Of a DNA stretch of 25,207 bases, positions 1 to 7,861 are shown in pieces (positions within the stretch are counted from its first letter, which is position 1; every line of letters starts with the position of its first letter). This DNA comes from Treponema sp. UBA7570 (GTDB lineage Bacteria; Spirochaetota; Spirochaetia; Treponematales; Treponemataceae), in NCBI GenBank assembly GCA_002477955.1, contig DLLE01000029.1:5572-30778 (forward strand), read 5' to 3'. The notes below the pieces were generated by a model that was not told the origin of the DNA, searched no databases, and saw nothing but the letters and a program-made list of their open reading frames with translations. The translations under genes and the position numbers were made by a program.

Positions 1-374
1 TGATTTTTCTTTTCAAAGAACCTATTAAGTCGCTATCTCGCAACGAAAAATATATTAACATACAGATAAAAATTCGTCAATATCGGACTTTTTATTTTTT
101 CAAAATTTATCATAAAGATTTTGTTATATTTTATCTTTTTTTTCCTTAATTTTTTCAAGTCAGTTGCCGCCGGCTGAAAAACTAAATCATAGCCTTGATT
201 GAAACCCCGAAGTTGAATCTGCGGTAAAACAGAGTGAAACCGCAGATTCAATGAGCGTTAGCGAAGGGTGGAAAGCAAGTTAAAAATAAAAACTTTCCTT
301 AGTACGAGAAAATTGTATCTTTTCAAAAAAATGCGCTCCAAAAGCTTCAAAAATAAAGAAAAACCATTTAAAAC
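1..374. repeat. Gene-free left end with dispersed repeat copy
   Basis: No convincing gene is seen here; two short open frames (33-251 minus, 268-456 plus) have low-complexity composition and no ribosome site. From about 163 to 271 the sequence becomes less A+T-rich. It contains GCCGCCGGCTG, a perfect 13-bp inverted repeat (213-225 with 239-251, 13-nt loop) and a core CAATGAGCGTTAGCGAAGGG near 249-268. Related cores occur at about 1155-1180, 9536-9562 and 12879-12897, all between genes, so this is one copy of a dispersed intergenic family. Confidence 0.55.
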
Positions 375-404
375 GAAAAAAGCACCTGCAAAAAAACAGG
401 TGCT
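375..404 (-). terminator. Rho-independent terminator of pgsA-like gene
   Basis: Perfect 8-bp arms AGCACCTG (381-388) and CAGGTGCT (397-404) form a hairpin that, read on the minus strand, is followed by a T run (380-375). It lies 17 nt past the stop codon of the phosphatidyltransferase gene. Confidence 0.85.
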
Positions 405-420
405 CAAAATTCAAAAAAAA

Positions 421-1059
421 TTACATATCCTTAAAAACCGAACCAAATTTTTTTAAGTAATCAACAAACGAAGTGTAACTCAAAACAAGGCAAACAACAT
501 AAAAAGCCTGGATTGCAATTTTTGCACAAGGATAAAAGACCGTAAAATCAATGCCAAATTTTGCATCGCAAAATTCAACCAGCCCAAAACGAATAAAACT
601 CTCGGCCGCAAGCATAAAAAATCCAGAAATTATATAAAAAACGGTCTTAACCTTTCCGCCTTTTCGGGCAGCGATTGCAACGCCCTGACGAATCGCAAGC
701 ATTCTCAAAAAATTCTGGCAGAACTCGCGGTACATAATAAGAACAAAAATTACAACCGGCATATAAGAGCCCATTTTTGGGTCAAACGAATTAAGTGCCG
801 AAATAAAAACCGTCAAATTGAGCATCACATCGGCAAACGGATCAAAAAGTTTTCCTAAATCACTTACCTCGTTGTGTTTTCGCGCATAATGTCCGTCCCA
901 ATAATCCGTCAGTTCCATAACAATAAGAGAAGGAATCATGACACAGGCAGAAATAAACGCAAGATTTTTATTGCCAGTCCAAATCGGAATATTATAAATC
1001 AGGAAAAAAATCGGTGCAAAAATCAACCGGGCAACAGTAAATTTATTAGAAACTTTCAT
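421..1059 (-). CDS. pgsA: CDP-alcohol phosphatidyltransferase, PgsA-like
   Basis: A 212-residue integral membrane enzyme of phospholipid synthesis. Members transfer a phosphatidyl group from CDP-diacylglycerol to an alcohol, here most likely glycerol-3-phosphate in the phosphatidylglycerol branch. The family signature DxxDGxxAR...G...DxxxD is complete (D-YW-DG-HY-AR, then LGKLFDPFAD), at about residues 52-77. Several hydrophobic helices lie on both sides, as expected for the fold. The length fits PgsA (about 180-220). It appears to be transcribed alone: its own promoter lies just upstream and a strong terminator follows. There is no Shine-Dalgarno sequence before the ATG, and the -10 box ends 7 nt upstream, so the transcript may be leaderless. 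The family is certain; the exact alcohol substrate (glycerol-P or another such as inositol-P) is inferred. Confidence 0.82.
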   Translation of the reverse strand: MKVSNKFTVARLIFAPIFFLIYNIPIWTGNKNLAFISACVMIPSLIVMELTDYWDGHYARKHNEVSDLGKLFDPFADVMLNLTVFISALNSFDPKMGSYMPVVIFVLIMYREFCQNFLRMLAIRQGVAIAARKGGKVKTVFYIISGFFMLAAESFIRFGLVEFCDAKFGIDFTVFYPCAKIAIQAFYVVCLVLSYTSFVDYLKKFGSVFKDM

Positions 1060-1095
1060 ATTTCTAAGTATTCTGACAAGCCGTTAAAAAGTCAA
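1060..1095 (-). promoter_or_regulatory. Promoter of pgsA-like gene, leaderless geometry
   Basis: On the minus strand TTGACT (1095-1090) and AATACT (1072-1067) are separated by 17 nt. The ATG begins 7 nt after the -10 box, about where transcription would start, and no purine-rich ribosome site fits between. Confidence 0.55.
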
Positions 1096-1107
1096 GTAAT
1101 AAAAAAG

Positions 1108-1215
1108 GCTGTAAAAATACGGGCGTATCGGCAACAAGCTGCCGCCGGCTGTTCCACCCCCTCGCTGTCCGCTCGTCCGCCTTTGGCGGATTGCCTTGCA
1201 AGGGTTCCATAGCCT
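1108..1215. repeat. Dispersed intergenic repeat copy
   Basis: This G+C-richer patch between two A+T-rich genes contains GCCGCCGGCTG, the hairpin TCCGCC-TTT-GGCGGA (1176-1190) and the palindrome CCTTGCAAGG. Read on the minus strand, positions about 1180-1155 carry GAGCGGACAGCGAGGGGGTG. This is related to the cores at 250-270, 9536-9562 (also minus) and 12880. No gene is visible in it. Confidence 0.5.
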
Positions 1216-1249
1216 TACGCAAAAATTTAACTTTAAAGCAAAAATTCCG

Positions 1250-2047
1250 CTACAGATTTTTTTCAAGCCTGCACGAAAGGATTTCTGTTTTTCTCTTAAA
1301 CTTAAGCGTATAAACAGAAGGCAAAAGCTCATTCTGCGGAAGCGGAACAAGCAGGTTTTTGCGAGTTTTTAAAACCCATCCCATGTAATTTCTTAAGTGC
1401 CTTGCAAAAAAAGAATTTTTCTGGTTATTTTTTGAATTTTCGTCTAACAAAACATCGCCAGAAAACTCAGATGAAAGCCGGATATTTTTTCCATCATCAA
1501 TATAAGAAAAATCAACAGTCCCGATTACGCGATACCAAACCCGTGGCAGAGGAAGCAAAAGTTTTTTTGGCAAAACATAAACTTCAACCGCAAGACTTTT
1601 ATTTTCCGGAGAATCTACAAAAAAAGTCGATTTCCCAGCTTCAATAAAAGTTTTATTCAAAGTAACGCTCATGTTGTCCGGCAAAATTCCAAATTCAGAA
1701 TAAAGGGCAATTCCTGTAAAAGCCGAAAGCGCAATATAAAATGCAATCAAAACAGGAAAAACAGTTTTCCAAAAAACAGCTCCCAAAAAGCCGGCGGCAA
1801 AAAGAGCGAAAAAGAAAAGTTTTTCCGTCAAAAATGCTGAAAGCTCAAAAGATGGGTTTTTAATAAATACAAAGCCGCCGGCTCCAAACGCAACAACAAC
1901 GCTTAAAAGCAAAAAAACTACGGAAATTCTCGCTTTTAAAAACTTTTTATGAAAAATTTTGGCAAAAGCTACGCAAAAAAGGCAGCCAGCAACTCCGCCA
2001 AGACATAAACTTACTATTGCAAATGAAAGACAGGCGTAAAAACTCAT
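1250..2047 (-). CDS. Uncharacterised membrane protein with exported C-terminal domain
   Basis: A 265-residue protein I cannot assign to a family. The first ~115 residues hold about four hydrophobic helices (roughly 5-27, 42-62, 75-90 and 93-113). The remaining ~150 residues are soluble, rich in beta-type patterns and basic residues, and contain no motif I recognise. The predicted topology is an N-terminal membrane anchor and a C-terminal domain on one face of the inner membrane. Its ATG overlaps the TGA of the upstream cytidylate-kinase-like gene (ATGA), so the two are almost certainly translated from one message and may act together. A repeat-rich spacer follows the stop. The coding call is strong because of the overlap and length; the function is unknown. 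Confidence 0.7.
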   Translation of the reverse strand: MSFYACLSFAIVSLCLGGVAGCLFCVAFAKIFHKKFLKARISVVFLLLSVVVAFGAGGFVFIKNPSFELSAFLTEKLFFFALFAAGFLGAVFWKTVFPVLIAFYIALSAFTGIALYSEFGILPDNMSVTLNKTFIEAGKSTFFVDSPENKSLAVEVYVLPKKLLLPLPRVWYRVIGTVDFSYIDDGKNIRLSSEFSGDVLLDENSKNNQKNSFFARHLRNYMGWVLKTRKNLLVPLPQNELLPSVYTLKFKRKTEILSCRLEKNL

Positions 2048-2868
2048 TGTGGATAAGCCTTAAAATCCTGAACAACGTTTATCGCAGATTCAACCTTGTA
2101 TTCCGGAAGTTCAGCCTGAGTAATTGTAAGAGCGCGCTCAACAATCGCTGTAGAATCTGCAACTCCATGCAATATTACTTTTCCGTCGCGTGCAGTTGCA
2201 TGCAAGAAGTTTATATTCAGGCAATATTCAAGAATCAGCATATTTACAATTCGCTGACAAACAAGCATTTCGTCAAGACGCAAACGTCCAAGTTCTTCTT
2301 TTTTCTGGGTAATTGAAGTTTTGACAAGGGCAACAATCATTTCTGCGGCAGCATCCAAGTCCACTGCCGAAGTGTTAATCACTGCATGATAAAGTGTCGG
2401 GTCGTCAACCTGACAATTAAAAAAGCTTTTATAAAAACCAGACTTCTGTTTATCTGCTACCGCAAGTTTTTTTTCTGCCCGCTTTTCGTCAAGTTGCAGA
2501 AGTTCGTTCAAACGCTGGATGCGGTCGTTTTTTGAAGCCAAAACTCTAAAACAAAAATGGTTTTGAACAGAATTAAGAATTACAGAAGAACCGCGGCCAA
2601 CAATTACACAGTTGTTTTCATCAGCAACTTCCAAAACAGCCGTCTGCAAATAATCAAGATATTCATCGCGGTCTTTTGCAAGAGAAGCAAAAAATCCTGG
2701 CGTCTTTTCATCGTATTTATGAAGTTTTTCCTTTGGAAATCCAAGCGCAACTATTTTCTTTTCCAAATCTTCACGACCAACAAATGTGTAATTCATTTTT
2801 TTAGCAACAAGTTGACTAAGTTCATCTCCAAGTGCTGCCGCCTGTCTAGAAAAAGTAATTATTGCCAT
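2044..2868 (-). CDS. Cytidylate kinase-like protein with BON-like C-terminus
   Basis: A 274-residue protein. The N-terminus MAIITFSRQ and the general pattern match the cytidylate-kinase-like family (Cytidylate_kin2), whose members normally carry GSGG right after SRQ as a nucleotide loop. Here that stretch is AALG, so the phosphate loop looks degenerate. A later GRGSS sits at residues 91-95. The last ~70 residues (VILHGVADS..., then an AINVV ending) resemble a BON-type small alpha/beta domain. The start at 2868 is chosen because GGAGG lies 4 nt upstream; an in-frame ATG at 2892 lacks a site. It overlaps the downstream membrane protein by 4 nt. Catalytic activity is doubtful; a regulatory or nucleotide-sensing role is inference only. 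Confidence 0.65.
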   Translation of the reverse strand: MAIITFSRQAAALGDELSQLVAKKMNYTFVGREDLEKKIVALGFPKEKLHKYDEKTPGFFASLAKDRDEYLDYLQTAVLEVADENNCVIVGRGSSVILNSVQNHFCFRVLASKNDRIQRLNELLQLDEKRAEKKLAVADKQKSGFYKSFFNCQVDDPTLYHAVINTSAVDLDAAAEMIVALVKTSITQKKEELGRLRLDEMLVCQRIVNMLILEYCLNINFLHATARDGKVILHGVADSTAIVERALTITQAELPEYKVESAINVVQDFKAYPQ

Positions 2869-3058
2869 AAATCCTCCATTGGAAAACTGCAAGGGCTAAA
2901 AATTCAACAATTTTAAATGCTGTAAAATTTAATTTTGAACGATTTTTTTCCCTTTAAACTTTTATCACTTTAAATATAATAAAATAAACTCGGTTTTAAG
3001 TCAAAACTTTAAAAAATTGCAAAAAAATTACAAATTTTATCAAAACAAGGAAAAAACT

Positions 3059-3625
3059 ATGGCAAATTCTTTCAGCGACTCACAGCTCGTATGGACAGAA
3101 GGCGAAAAAGAAATCCTTTTAAAAACTCCGATAGCAACCGTCTGCCAGACACCGGCAACTGCAAGCGACGGTCAGAAACACAGCTACATTTCGATTGACT
3201 CAAGAGATTGGGTTGCAGTAATTCCTGTCAAAAACGAAAATTTTATAATGGTCAAGCAGTGGCGGCACGGAGAAAAAGCGCTTAGCATTGAATTTCCGGG
3301 CGGCGTAGTTGACGACGGAGAATCTCCGCTTCAAGGAGCAATCCGCGAATTAAAAGAAGAAACCGGCTGTGCTGCAGAAAAAATGCTCTATCTTGGAAAA
3401 ATAAATCCAAACCCGGCTTTTATGACAAACCACTTTCACGTGTTTGCGGCCTTTGACTTAAAAGAAACCGGCTCTCAAAATTTAGATTCTGACGAATATT
3501 TAAATTACCTTGAAATGCCAAAAAGCGAAGTTTACGAAAAAATGGGAACTCCGCAAATGCCTCACGCTCTTATGTGCAGCGCGCTAATGCTTTTCCGGCA
3601 GGCGGAAGATTCTGGAAGTTTTTAG
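3059..3625 (+). CDS. Nudix hydrolase, ADP-ribose pyrophosphatase type
   Basis: A 188-residue cytosolic hydrolase of nucleoside diphosphates linked to another group. The Nudix box Gx5Ex7REUxEExGU is complete at residues 82-104 (the glycines of GGVV, E88, then REL-KEETG). The upstream part (VAVIPVKNENFIMVKQWRHG) and the ..IEFPGG lead-in are typical of the ADP-ribose/ADP-sugar pyrophosphatase branch. This substrate is suggested by similarity, not proven. The ATG at 3059 is preferred over an upstream in-frame TTG at 3017 because AAGGA lies 7 nt before it. A TATAAT at 2975-2980 could be its -10 box. The gene stands alone and converges on the LysM-like gene, with a shared terminator between them. 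Confidence 0.85.
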   Translation: MANSFSDSQLVWTEGEKEILLKTPIATVCQTPATASDGQKHSYISIDSRDWVAVIPVKNENFIMVKQWRHGEKALSIEFPGGVVDDGESPLQGAIRELKEETGCAAEKMLYLGKINPNPAFMTNHFHVFAAFDLKETGSQNLDSDEYLNYLEMPKSEVYEKMGTPQMPHALMCSALMLFRQAEDSGSF

Positions 3626-3635
3626 ATTTAAAACA

Positions 3636-3670
3636 AAAAAGGCAGAAAATAAAAAATTTTCTGCCTTTTT
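3636..3670. terminator. Bidirectional terminator
   Basis: Fifteen-base perfect arms (3636-3650 and 3656-3670) enclose a 5-nt loop. Each strand ends in a T run, so one hairpin can stop both the Nudix gene (plus) and the LysM-like gene (minus). Confidence 0.9.
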
Positions 3671-3679
3671 ACGCATTTT

Positions 3680-4384
3680 TTATTTTTCAGCATTTACGGC
3701 AGAATAGCCGTCGTACTTTTTTGAAGGAGAATAAACACCTTCTCGATATTCGCCTGTCAAACTAGGAATTTCCATTTTCATTCCAGGCATAATCAAGTTT
3801 GGATCGCTTGGTTTTGGCATATTAGATTTGTTTGCCTGATACAGATTTTCCCAAAGCAAAGGATTGTTATAAACATAAGACCGGCCAGAAATATTCCAGT
3901 AACAGTCTTTTGTTTCTTCCCACGGACGAACAATATAATACTGCGGAAGCGGTGTAATCTCTTTTATATCGGCAAGAGTTTCTAACACTTGTTTTGCATA
4001 GGCTGCAGCTGTCGTGTAATCTTCTGTTTTGTAAGCATCATCTGCACTTGCATAAGATTTTTGAGCGGCTGTATATGCCATTGAGAAATTTTTATCTGCA
4101 TTGATTGATTTTGCATAATCAAGACGTTTTGACGCATTTTTCATTACAGAATCAGCTTCCGATTTTGCAAGCATTTTCTGAATATATGCTTGAGAAAGAG
4201 CGGCATTTTCTTCTGCTTTTTTCGCATACTCTTCAGCAAGAACATAATCTCCTGCATCCAAAGCATTCTGGGCCTTTTTTGTATATTCGTTTGCAAGCTT
4301 TTGGTAAGTGTTATTTTTATAACTTACGGCAAAAAGCACAGAGGCCGAAATTACCGCCAATAAAACTGTAATACTTTTTTTCAT
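3680..4384 (-). CDS. Exported LysM-like protein, TmpB-like
   Basis: A 234-residue envelope protein. Residues 1-20 form a signal peptide (MKKSITVLLAVISASVLFAV). Residues ~25-145 are Ala/Lys/Glu-rich helical repeats of TPR or coiled-coil type. Residues ~150-210 (YYIVRPWEETKDCYWNISG ... PNLIMPGMKMEIP) match a LysM domain, which binds peptidoglycan. Its ATG overlaps the TAA of the upstream lipoprotein gene by one base (TAATG), indicating translational coupling. A coupled lipoprotein/coiled-coil pair is known from Treponema pallidum as tmpA-tmpB. The match to that pair is by layout and composition and is not certain. A terminator follows 10 nt after the stop. Confidence 0.72.
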   Translation of the reverse strand: MKKSITVLLAVISASVLFAVSYKNNTYQKLANEYTKKAQNALDAGDYVLAEEYAKKAEENAALSQAYIQKMLAKSEADSVMKNASKRLDYAKSINADKNFSMAYTAAQKSYASADDAYKTEDYTTAAAYAKQVLETLADIKEITPLPQYYIVRPWEETKDCYWNISGRSYVYNNPLLWENLYQANKSNMPKPSDPNLIMPGMKMEIPSLTGEYREGVYSPSKKYDGYSAVNAEK

Positions 4385-5463
4385 TATTTAGCCTCCGATG
4401 TATTCTGTGAATTTTGGATTACTGATTCAACAGCATTTGAGGCTACATTTTCTACCGCAATTGCAGTTTCCGCAACTTTTTCTGCCGTTTTTGCAGTTGT
4501 ACCATCTTCAACATTGATTACCGCATCTTCTGGATTAGCAAAATTATCTTCTTCAAGAAGAACTGCATCTTCTGCTTCAATTCCCGCAACTACGCCTTCG
4601 AGCGGAGCAATTGAATCTGCTTCTTTCGCATAATTTTCAGAATCAGCAACCTTCTGTTTTGCAGCATCGATTAAAGCCTGCGCAGCAGCACGTTTTTCTT
4701 TTATTTCTTCGTACAAAGCAGAATATGTCTCTTTAGCAGTTTTATATCCGTTAAATGCGCCTTCGATATTCGCTGTCACATAAGAAGAATCTGCTTTCTT
4801 AAAAATTTCAGAAGCTTTTTTGTATTCTTCTTTTTTTGCAACACCGGCTCTTACTTTGTCAGCATTTCTTTTTGCTTCGAGCGCAGACTGTCTTTCGCGG
4901 GCCGCATTTGCCTTAAGCCCTTTATTTACAACATCGTTGTAAGCGGCAAGCGCTTCATTTGCCTTTGCAAGAAGAGTTGCTCCGTCTTTGTCTGCTCCAA
5001 ACGCAGAATATTCTTCAAGAGCCTTTTTTCCATCATCGTAGGCTTTTTGATTTTCATTTGCTAGAGAAAGCGCGTCTGCCTTTTCTTTTAAGGCAGCAGC
5101 CTGACTTGCAGAAGCAAGAGAATTATAACGAGCAGTAAGGTCTTTTATTTCCGCAGAATAATCTTTTGAAGAATCTGTTTCGACATTGTTTTTTATAGAA
5201 GTATATTTTGTTTCTGCAACAGAAAATCCATCAGGAAAATACTTTTCTGATCCAAATTCGATTGAGCTCTGTCGTGCAGCTTCCGTCAAGGCAAGAAGAG
5301 ATTTGTTTGCTGCTGAGAAGTCAACAGTTTCCTCTACATCCTTTTTAATTTCCTCTGCCGCATCTTTTACAGTCGGCTCCGGCTCAGCTTCTGGAGTTGA
5401 ACCGCAGGAAATTACAAAAAGAACAGTCAGAATACATGCAAGCGCTGAAATTAACTTTTTCAA
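4384..5463 (-). CDS. Ala/Lys-rich lipoprotein, TmpA-like
   Basis: A 359-residue predicted lipoprotein. From the chosen start the protein begins MKKLISALACILTV and runs into a lipobox ending at ISC-G (Cys about 20), giving an ideal lipoprotein signal peptide. The rest is strongly helical, rich in Ala, Lys and Glu, with repeated coiled-coil-like segments. An acidic, Val/Ala-rich tail follows from about residue 290. The start is the TTG at 5463, because GGAGG ends 5 nt before it; an alternative TTG at 5475 would place the SD inside the gene. It is followed by the LysM-like gene with a TAATG overlap, as in treponemal tmpA/tmpB. A structural or cell-wall-tethering role in the envelope is inferred. 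Confidence 0.75.
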   Translation of the reverse strand: MKKLISALACILTVLFVISCGSTPEAEPEPTVKDAAEEIKKDVEETVDFSAANKSLLALTEAARQSSIEFGSEKYFPDGFSVAETKYTSIKNNVETDSSKDYSAEIKDLTARYNSLASASQAAALKEKADALSLANENQKAYDDGKKALEEYSAFGADKDGATLLAKANEALAAYNDVVNKGLKANAARERQSALEAKRNADKVRAGVAKKEEYKKASEIFKKADSSYVTANIEGAFNGYKTAKETYSALYEEIKEKRAAAQALIDAAKQKVADSENYAKEADSIAPLEGVVAGIEAEDAVLLEEDNFANPEDAVINVEDGTTAKTAEKVAETAIAVENVASNAVESVIQNSQNTSEAK

Positions 5464-5567
5464 TTTTTCCTCCAAATAAAAATTAAAAAAAACAAATGAA
5501 TTTCATCATCTTTCTGTTTTTTTAATTTTTTTTCATAGTAAAAAATTATAATCCAAAATCCACAATA

Positions 5568-5596
5568 ATTATAATTAAGTTATCGGCATAGAGCAA
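5568..5596 (-). promoter_or_regulatory. Promoter of the lipoprotein/LysM pair
   Basis: On the minus strand TTGCTC (5596-5591) and a perfect TATAAT (5573-5568) are 17 nt apart, directly after the holA stop. This leaves a ~100-nt A+T-rich leader before the lipoprotein start. A second TATAAT at 5550-5545 has no good -35. Confidence 0.5.
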
Positions 5597-5603
5597 CATT
5601 CAT

Positions 5604-6620
5604 TTACTCGTATTCAGAACAATAAGCGCCGTTTTTTATTACAATTTCGTAAATCATTAGAGATAGTAGAGTATCTTGAAAAGCTGTTCCAGATGAACGA
5701 ATATCAATATCTGTTTTTGAAAGCAGAGCAACAATCGCGGCAACCTGCCCGCCAGTCCAAATTCTGCCTGCCGAAGAATATTGAGACCGTGCAGTTTTTG
5801 AAGCAAAGCCATTTTTCTTTAACTCAGCTTCATTTGGAGAACCTGCCGCATGCAACGACTGCCAAAGCGCAAGTTTTCTAAAGCAATATAAAAGCCCCGC
5901 AATTATTACAACGGCATCGCTGTCTTTTTTTGACAGCCTAATTTTCTGAAGAATTTCCAGGCAGTTTTCAAACCTTTTTTGAGGCAAATCCTGCTCAACC
6001 ATTGCCCCAAAAAGTGTAAAAGCCGATTCTTCACGATTATGCGCCAAAATCTGTTCAACATCGGCGGCTGTAACAAAATGCCCCTGTTCAAAACACATAA
6101 AAAAGCGGCTGCATTCGTTTCTGAGGGCCTCAGTATTATTTTCTACCATTTCCAAAATAGAAGCCGCAGCGTCTGGCTCAAGGACATAACCGTTTTTCTT
6201 AAAAAAAGAATACAGCCATTGCTCCTTGCGATTTTCAAACATCTCCCAAAAAATTTTTTTATTTGCAGCAGGAACAAGTTTTTCAAGCTTAGAATCTACT
6301 TTTAGTTCGTCAGACACAAGAACCAGCACTGTCGTTTCTTTTTTTGTTTTTTCGACAGTCTGAACCCACTGTGCCAGCATATCAATGTCTTTTTTGTCTT
6401 TTACAAGTTCGGCATTGCGGATTGTAATAAATGTCGCAGGAATAAAAAGGGATTCTGTCATCAACTGCGCAACAACATCACTCATATTTAAATCCGTTCC
6501 GTAATAAACAAAATCGTCACTGCTGCCTATTTTTTTGCGCAGTTCTTCCTTTAATGCGAGAATCTGATCATTTTTTTCACCAGCTTCAGGTCCGGTATAA
6601 AGATAAATCGGTGCCGACAT
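5604..6620 (-). CDS. holA: DNA polymerase III delta subunit
   Basis: A 338-residue protein with the length and pattern of HolA, the clamp-loader subunit that opens the sliding clamp. The N-terminal domain starts IYLYTGPEAGEKNDQI and continues with the F..PATFITIRNAE and W...VEKTKKETTVLVLVSDE patterns typical of the subunit. The middle segment LEPDAAASILEMVENNTEALRNECSRF corresponds to the helical part of the AAA-like module. As in other delta subunits there is no working Walker A motif. The gene lies 18 nt after lexA and has no obvious SD of its own, so it is probably cotranscribed with lexA. That would link a replication subunit to SOS control if this LexA regulates its own operon. Confidence 0.85.
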   Translation of the reverse strand: MSAPIYLYTGPEAGEKNDQILALKEELRKKIGSSDDFVYYGTDLNMSDVVAQLMTESLFIPATFITIRNAELVKDKKDIDMLAQWVQTVEKTKKETTVLVLVSDELKVDSKLEKLVPAANKKIFWEMFENRKEQWLYSFFKKNGYVLEPDAAASILEMVENNTEALRNECSRFFMCFEQGHFVTAADVEQILAHNREESAFTLFGAMVEQDLPQKRFENCLEILQKIRLSKKDSDAVVIIAGLLYCFRKLALWQSLHAAGSPNEAELKKNGFASKTARSQYSSAGRIWTGGQVAAIVALLSKTDIDIRSSGTAFQDTLLSLMIYEIVIKNGAYCSEYE

Positions 6621-6638
6621 TGCAGAATTTATTCAGTT

Positions 6639-7259
6639 TTAGTATGTACGAACAATATTCGAGAGAATTCCAACAACGCGCAGATCTTTTGCATAAATCG
6701 GCTTAAAATCAGGGTTTTCTGGCTGAAGCTTTATCCTGTCTGACTCGCGATAATAGCGTTTTAAGGTGATTGCATCATCAATTACGGCAACAACAATCTG
6801 TCCGTCAACAGCAGTTTCGCACTGTTCAATAATTGCAAGATCTCCTTCGAGAATTCCGGCATTTATCATACTTGTACCACGAACGCGAAGCGCAAAATAG
6901 CTTTTTCCAGGACGAATAAAAGGCTCTGTCAGGTTTATATAACCGTCCAAATTTTCTTCACTCAAAAGAGGTTTTCCTGCGGCAACAGTACCGAGCAAAG
7001 GAACTTTCCCAATATAAGCAGGATGTGGAATACTTTCATCGCTGCTGTCATTACGGATAACGCGGATAGATCTGGAACTTTTCGGTTTAATCGAAATACA
7101 ATTCTTTTTTTGCAAAGCAGCAATATGATCCTGCACTGCCCGAATTGAAATTTCAAAATGCTCGCTTATTTCACGAACAGTCGGCGGATAAGAATTTTCC
7201 TTTGAAAAAACCGAAATAAAATTCAAAACTTCACGCTGGCGCTCTGTAAGTTCTTTCAT
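6639..7259 (-). CDS. lexA: LexA repressor, SOS regulator
   Basis: A 206-residue LexA of normal length. Residues 1-70 are the winged helix-turn-helix (LTERQREVLNFI, then YPPTVREISEHFEIS). The self-cleavage site is A94-G95 (TVAAG). The catalytic pair is Ser130 (RGTSM) and Lys167 (TLKRYY), so RecA-stimulated autocleavage should work. The start at 7259 fits LexA homology and has GGGAGG upstream. The same frame stays open to an ATG at 7385 with its own strong AAGGAGGAG, which would add 42 residues with a hydrophobic stretch (see findings). It is followed after 18 nt by holA. No SOS box was identified with confidence. Confidence 0.88.
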   Translation of the reverse strand: MKELTERQREVLNFISVFSKENSYPPTVREISEHFEISIRAVQDHIAALQKKNCISIKPKSSRSIRVIRNDSSDESIPHPAYIGKVPLLGTVAAGKPLLSEENLDGYINLTEPFIRPGKSYFALRVRGTSMINAGILEGDLAIIEQCETAVDGQIVVAVIDDAITLKRYYRESDRIKLQPENPDFKPIYAKDLRVVGILSNIVRTY

Positions 7260-7440
7260 TTTTCCTCCCATAAAAAGCCAATAAAAAATATAATTTTCGA
7301 TTTCGACCTTTTTTCTGCTTTTCAACAAACAAAAAACTAATAAAAGATAAAAACAGCCAGGATTTAGGCATTTTTTACCTTGCATCTCCTCCTTGATTCG
7401 CTAAAAAAGCAGAAATTTTTCGAAAAACTCGAAAATCTCT

Positions 7441-7707
7441 TTATTCTTCTTCAAATTTTTTATCAAAAAGCTGAGCAATAGCATCGGCACATTGAACTTC
7501 GTCAGCACCGTCCGTTCTGAGAGTAATATTCGTGTTATAGGCCGCAGCCATTGTAATCACACCCATTATTGATTTTGCGTTTACTTCAGCATCATCTTTA
7601 ATCATTGTAACTTCGCAGGCAAATTTGTTTGCTGTCTGCGCAATCAAGGCAGCAGGACGAGCGTGAATTCCAGCACGGTTGCGTACTGTCAAAATTTTTT
7701 CTGTCAT
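7441..7707 (-). CDS. ptsH: HPr phosphocarrier protein
   Basis: An 88-residue HPr. The active-site His15 lies in RAGIHARPA, the site phosphorylated by EI. Ser46 lies in AKSIMGV, the site phosphorylated by HPr kinase. The start at 7707 is chosen from HPr length and from AGAGGT 5-6 nt upstream; an in-frame extension to 7734 lacks support. The kinase gene hprK lies directly upstream on the same strand (154-nt gap). No EI or sugar permease is in the window. Spirochaetes often keep HPr/HprK as a regulatory branch with few or no sugar EIIs, so a signalling role is plausible here but is inferred. Confidence 0.93.
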   Translation of the reverse strand: MTEKILTVRNRAGIHARPAALIAQTANKFACEVTMIKDDAEVNAKSIMGVITMAAAYNTNITLRTDGADEVQCADAIAQLFDKKFEEE

Positions 7708-7779
7708 AAAAGACCTCTTTGAAGAAGCTGTCAAATAAGTAAAATTTGCAATAATTGAGTTATTGAAAAAAACTTACAC

Positions 7780-7809
7780 CTTATAATATAAGCAGCATGG
7801 CTATTTCAA
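7780..7809 (-). promoter_or_regulatory. Possible ptsH promoter
   Basis: On the minus strand TTGAAA (7809-7804) and TATAAG (7785-7780) are 18 nt apart in the hprK-ptsH gap. This would give a ~65-nt leader. The A+T-rich context makes the call weak. Confidence 0.35.
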
Positions 7810-7861
7810 CAGCTTAACAATCGCTAATAAAAACTATTCAGGCAACTTCTCTTTATAAATT

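Noticed and set aside
33..251. Possible 72-residue minus-strand gene at the left end
   Set aside because: Low-complexity composition, starts inside an inverted repeat, no ribosome site and no recognisable domain.
268..456. Lys-rich 62-residue plus-strand frame
   Set aside because: It reads through the pgsA terminator and into the antisense of pgsA; the Lys content only reflects poly-A runs.
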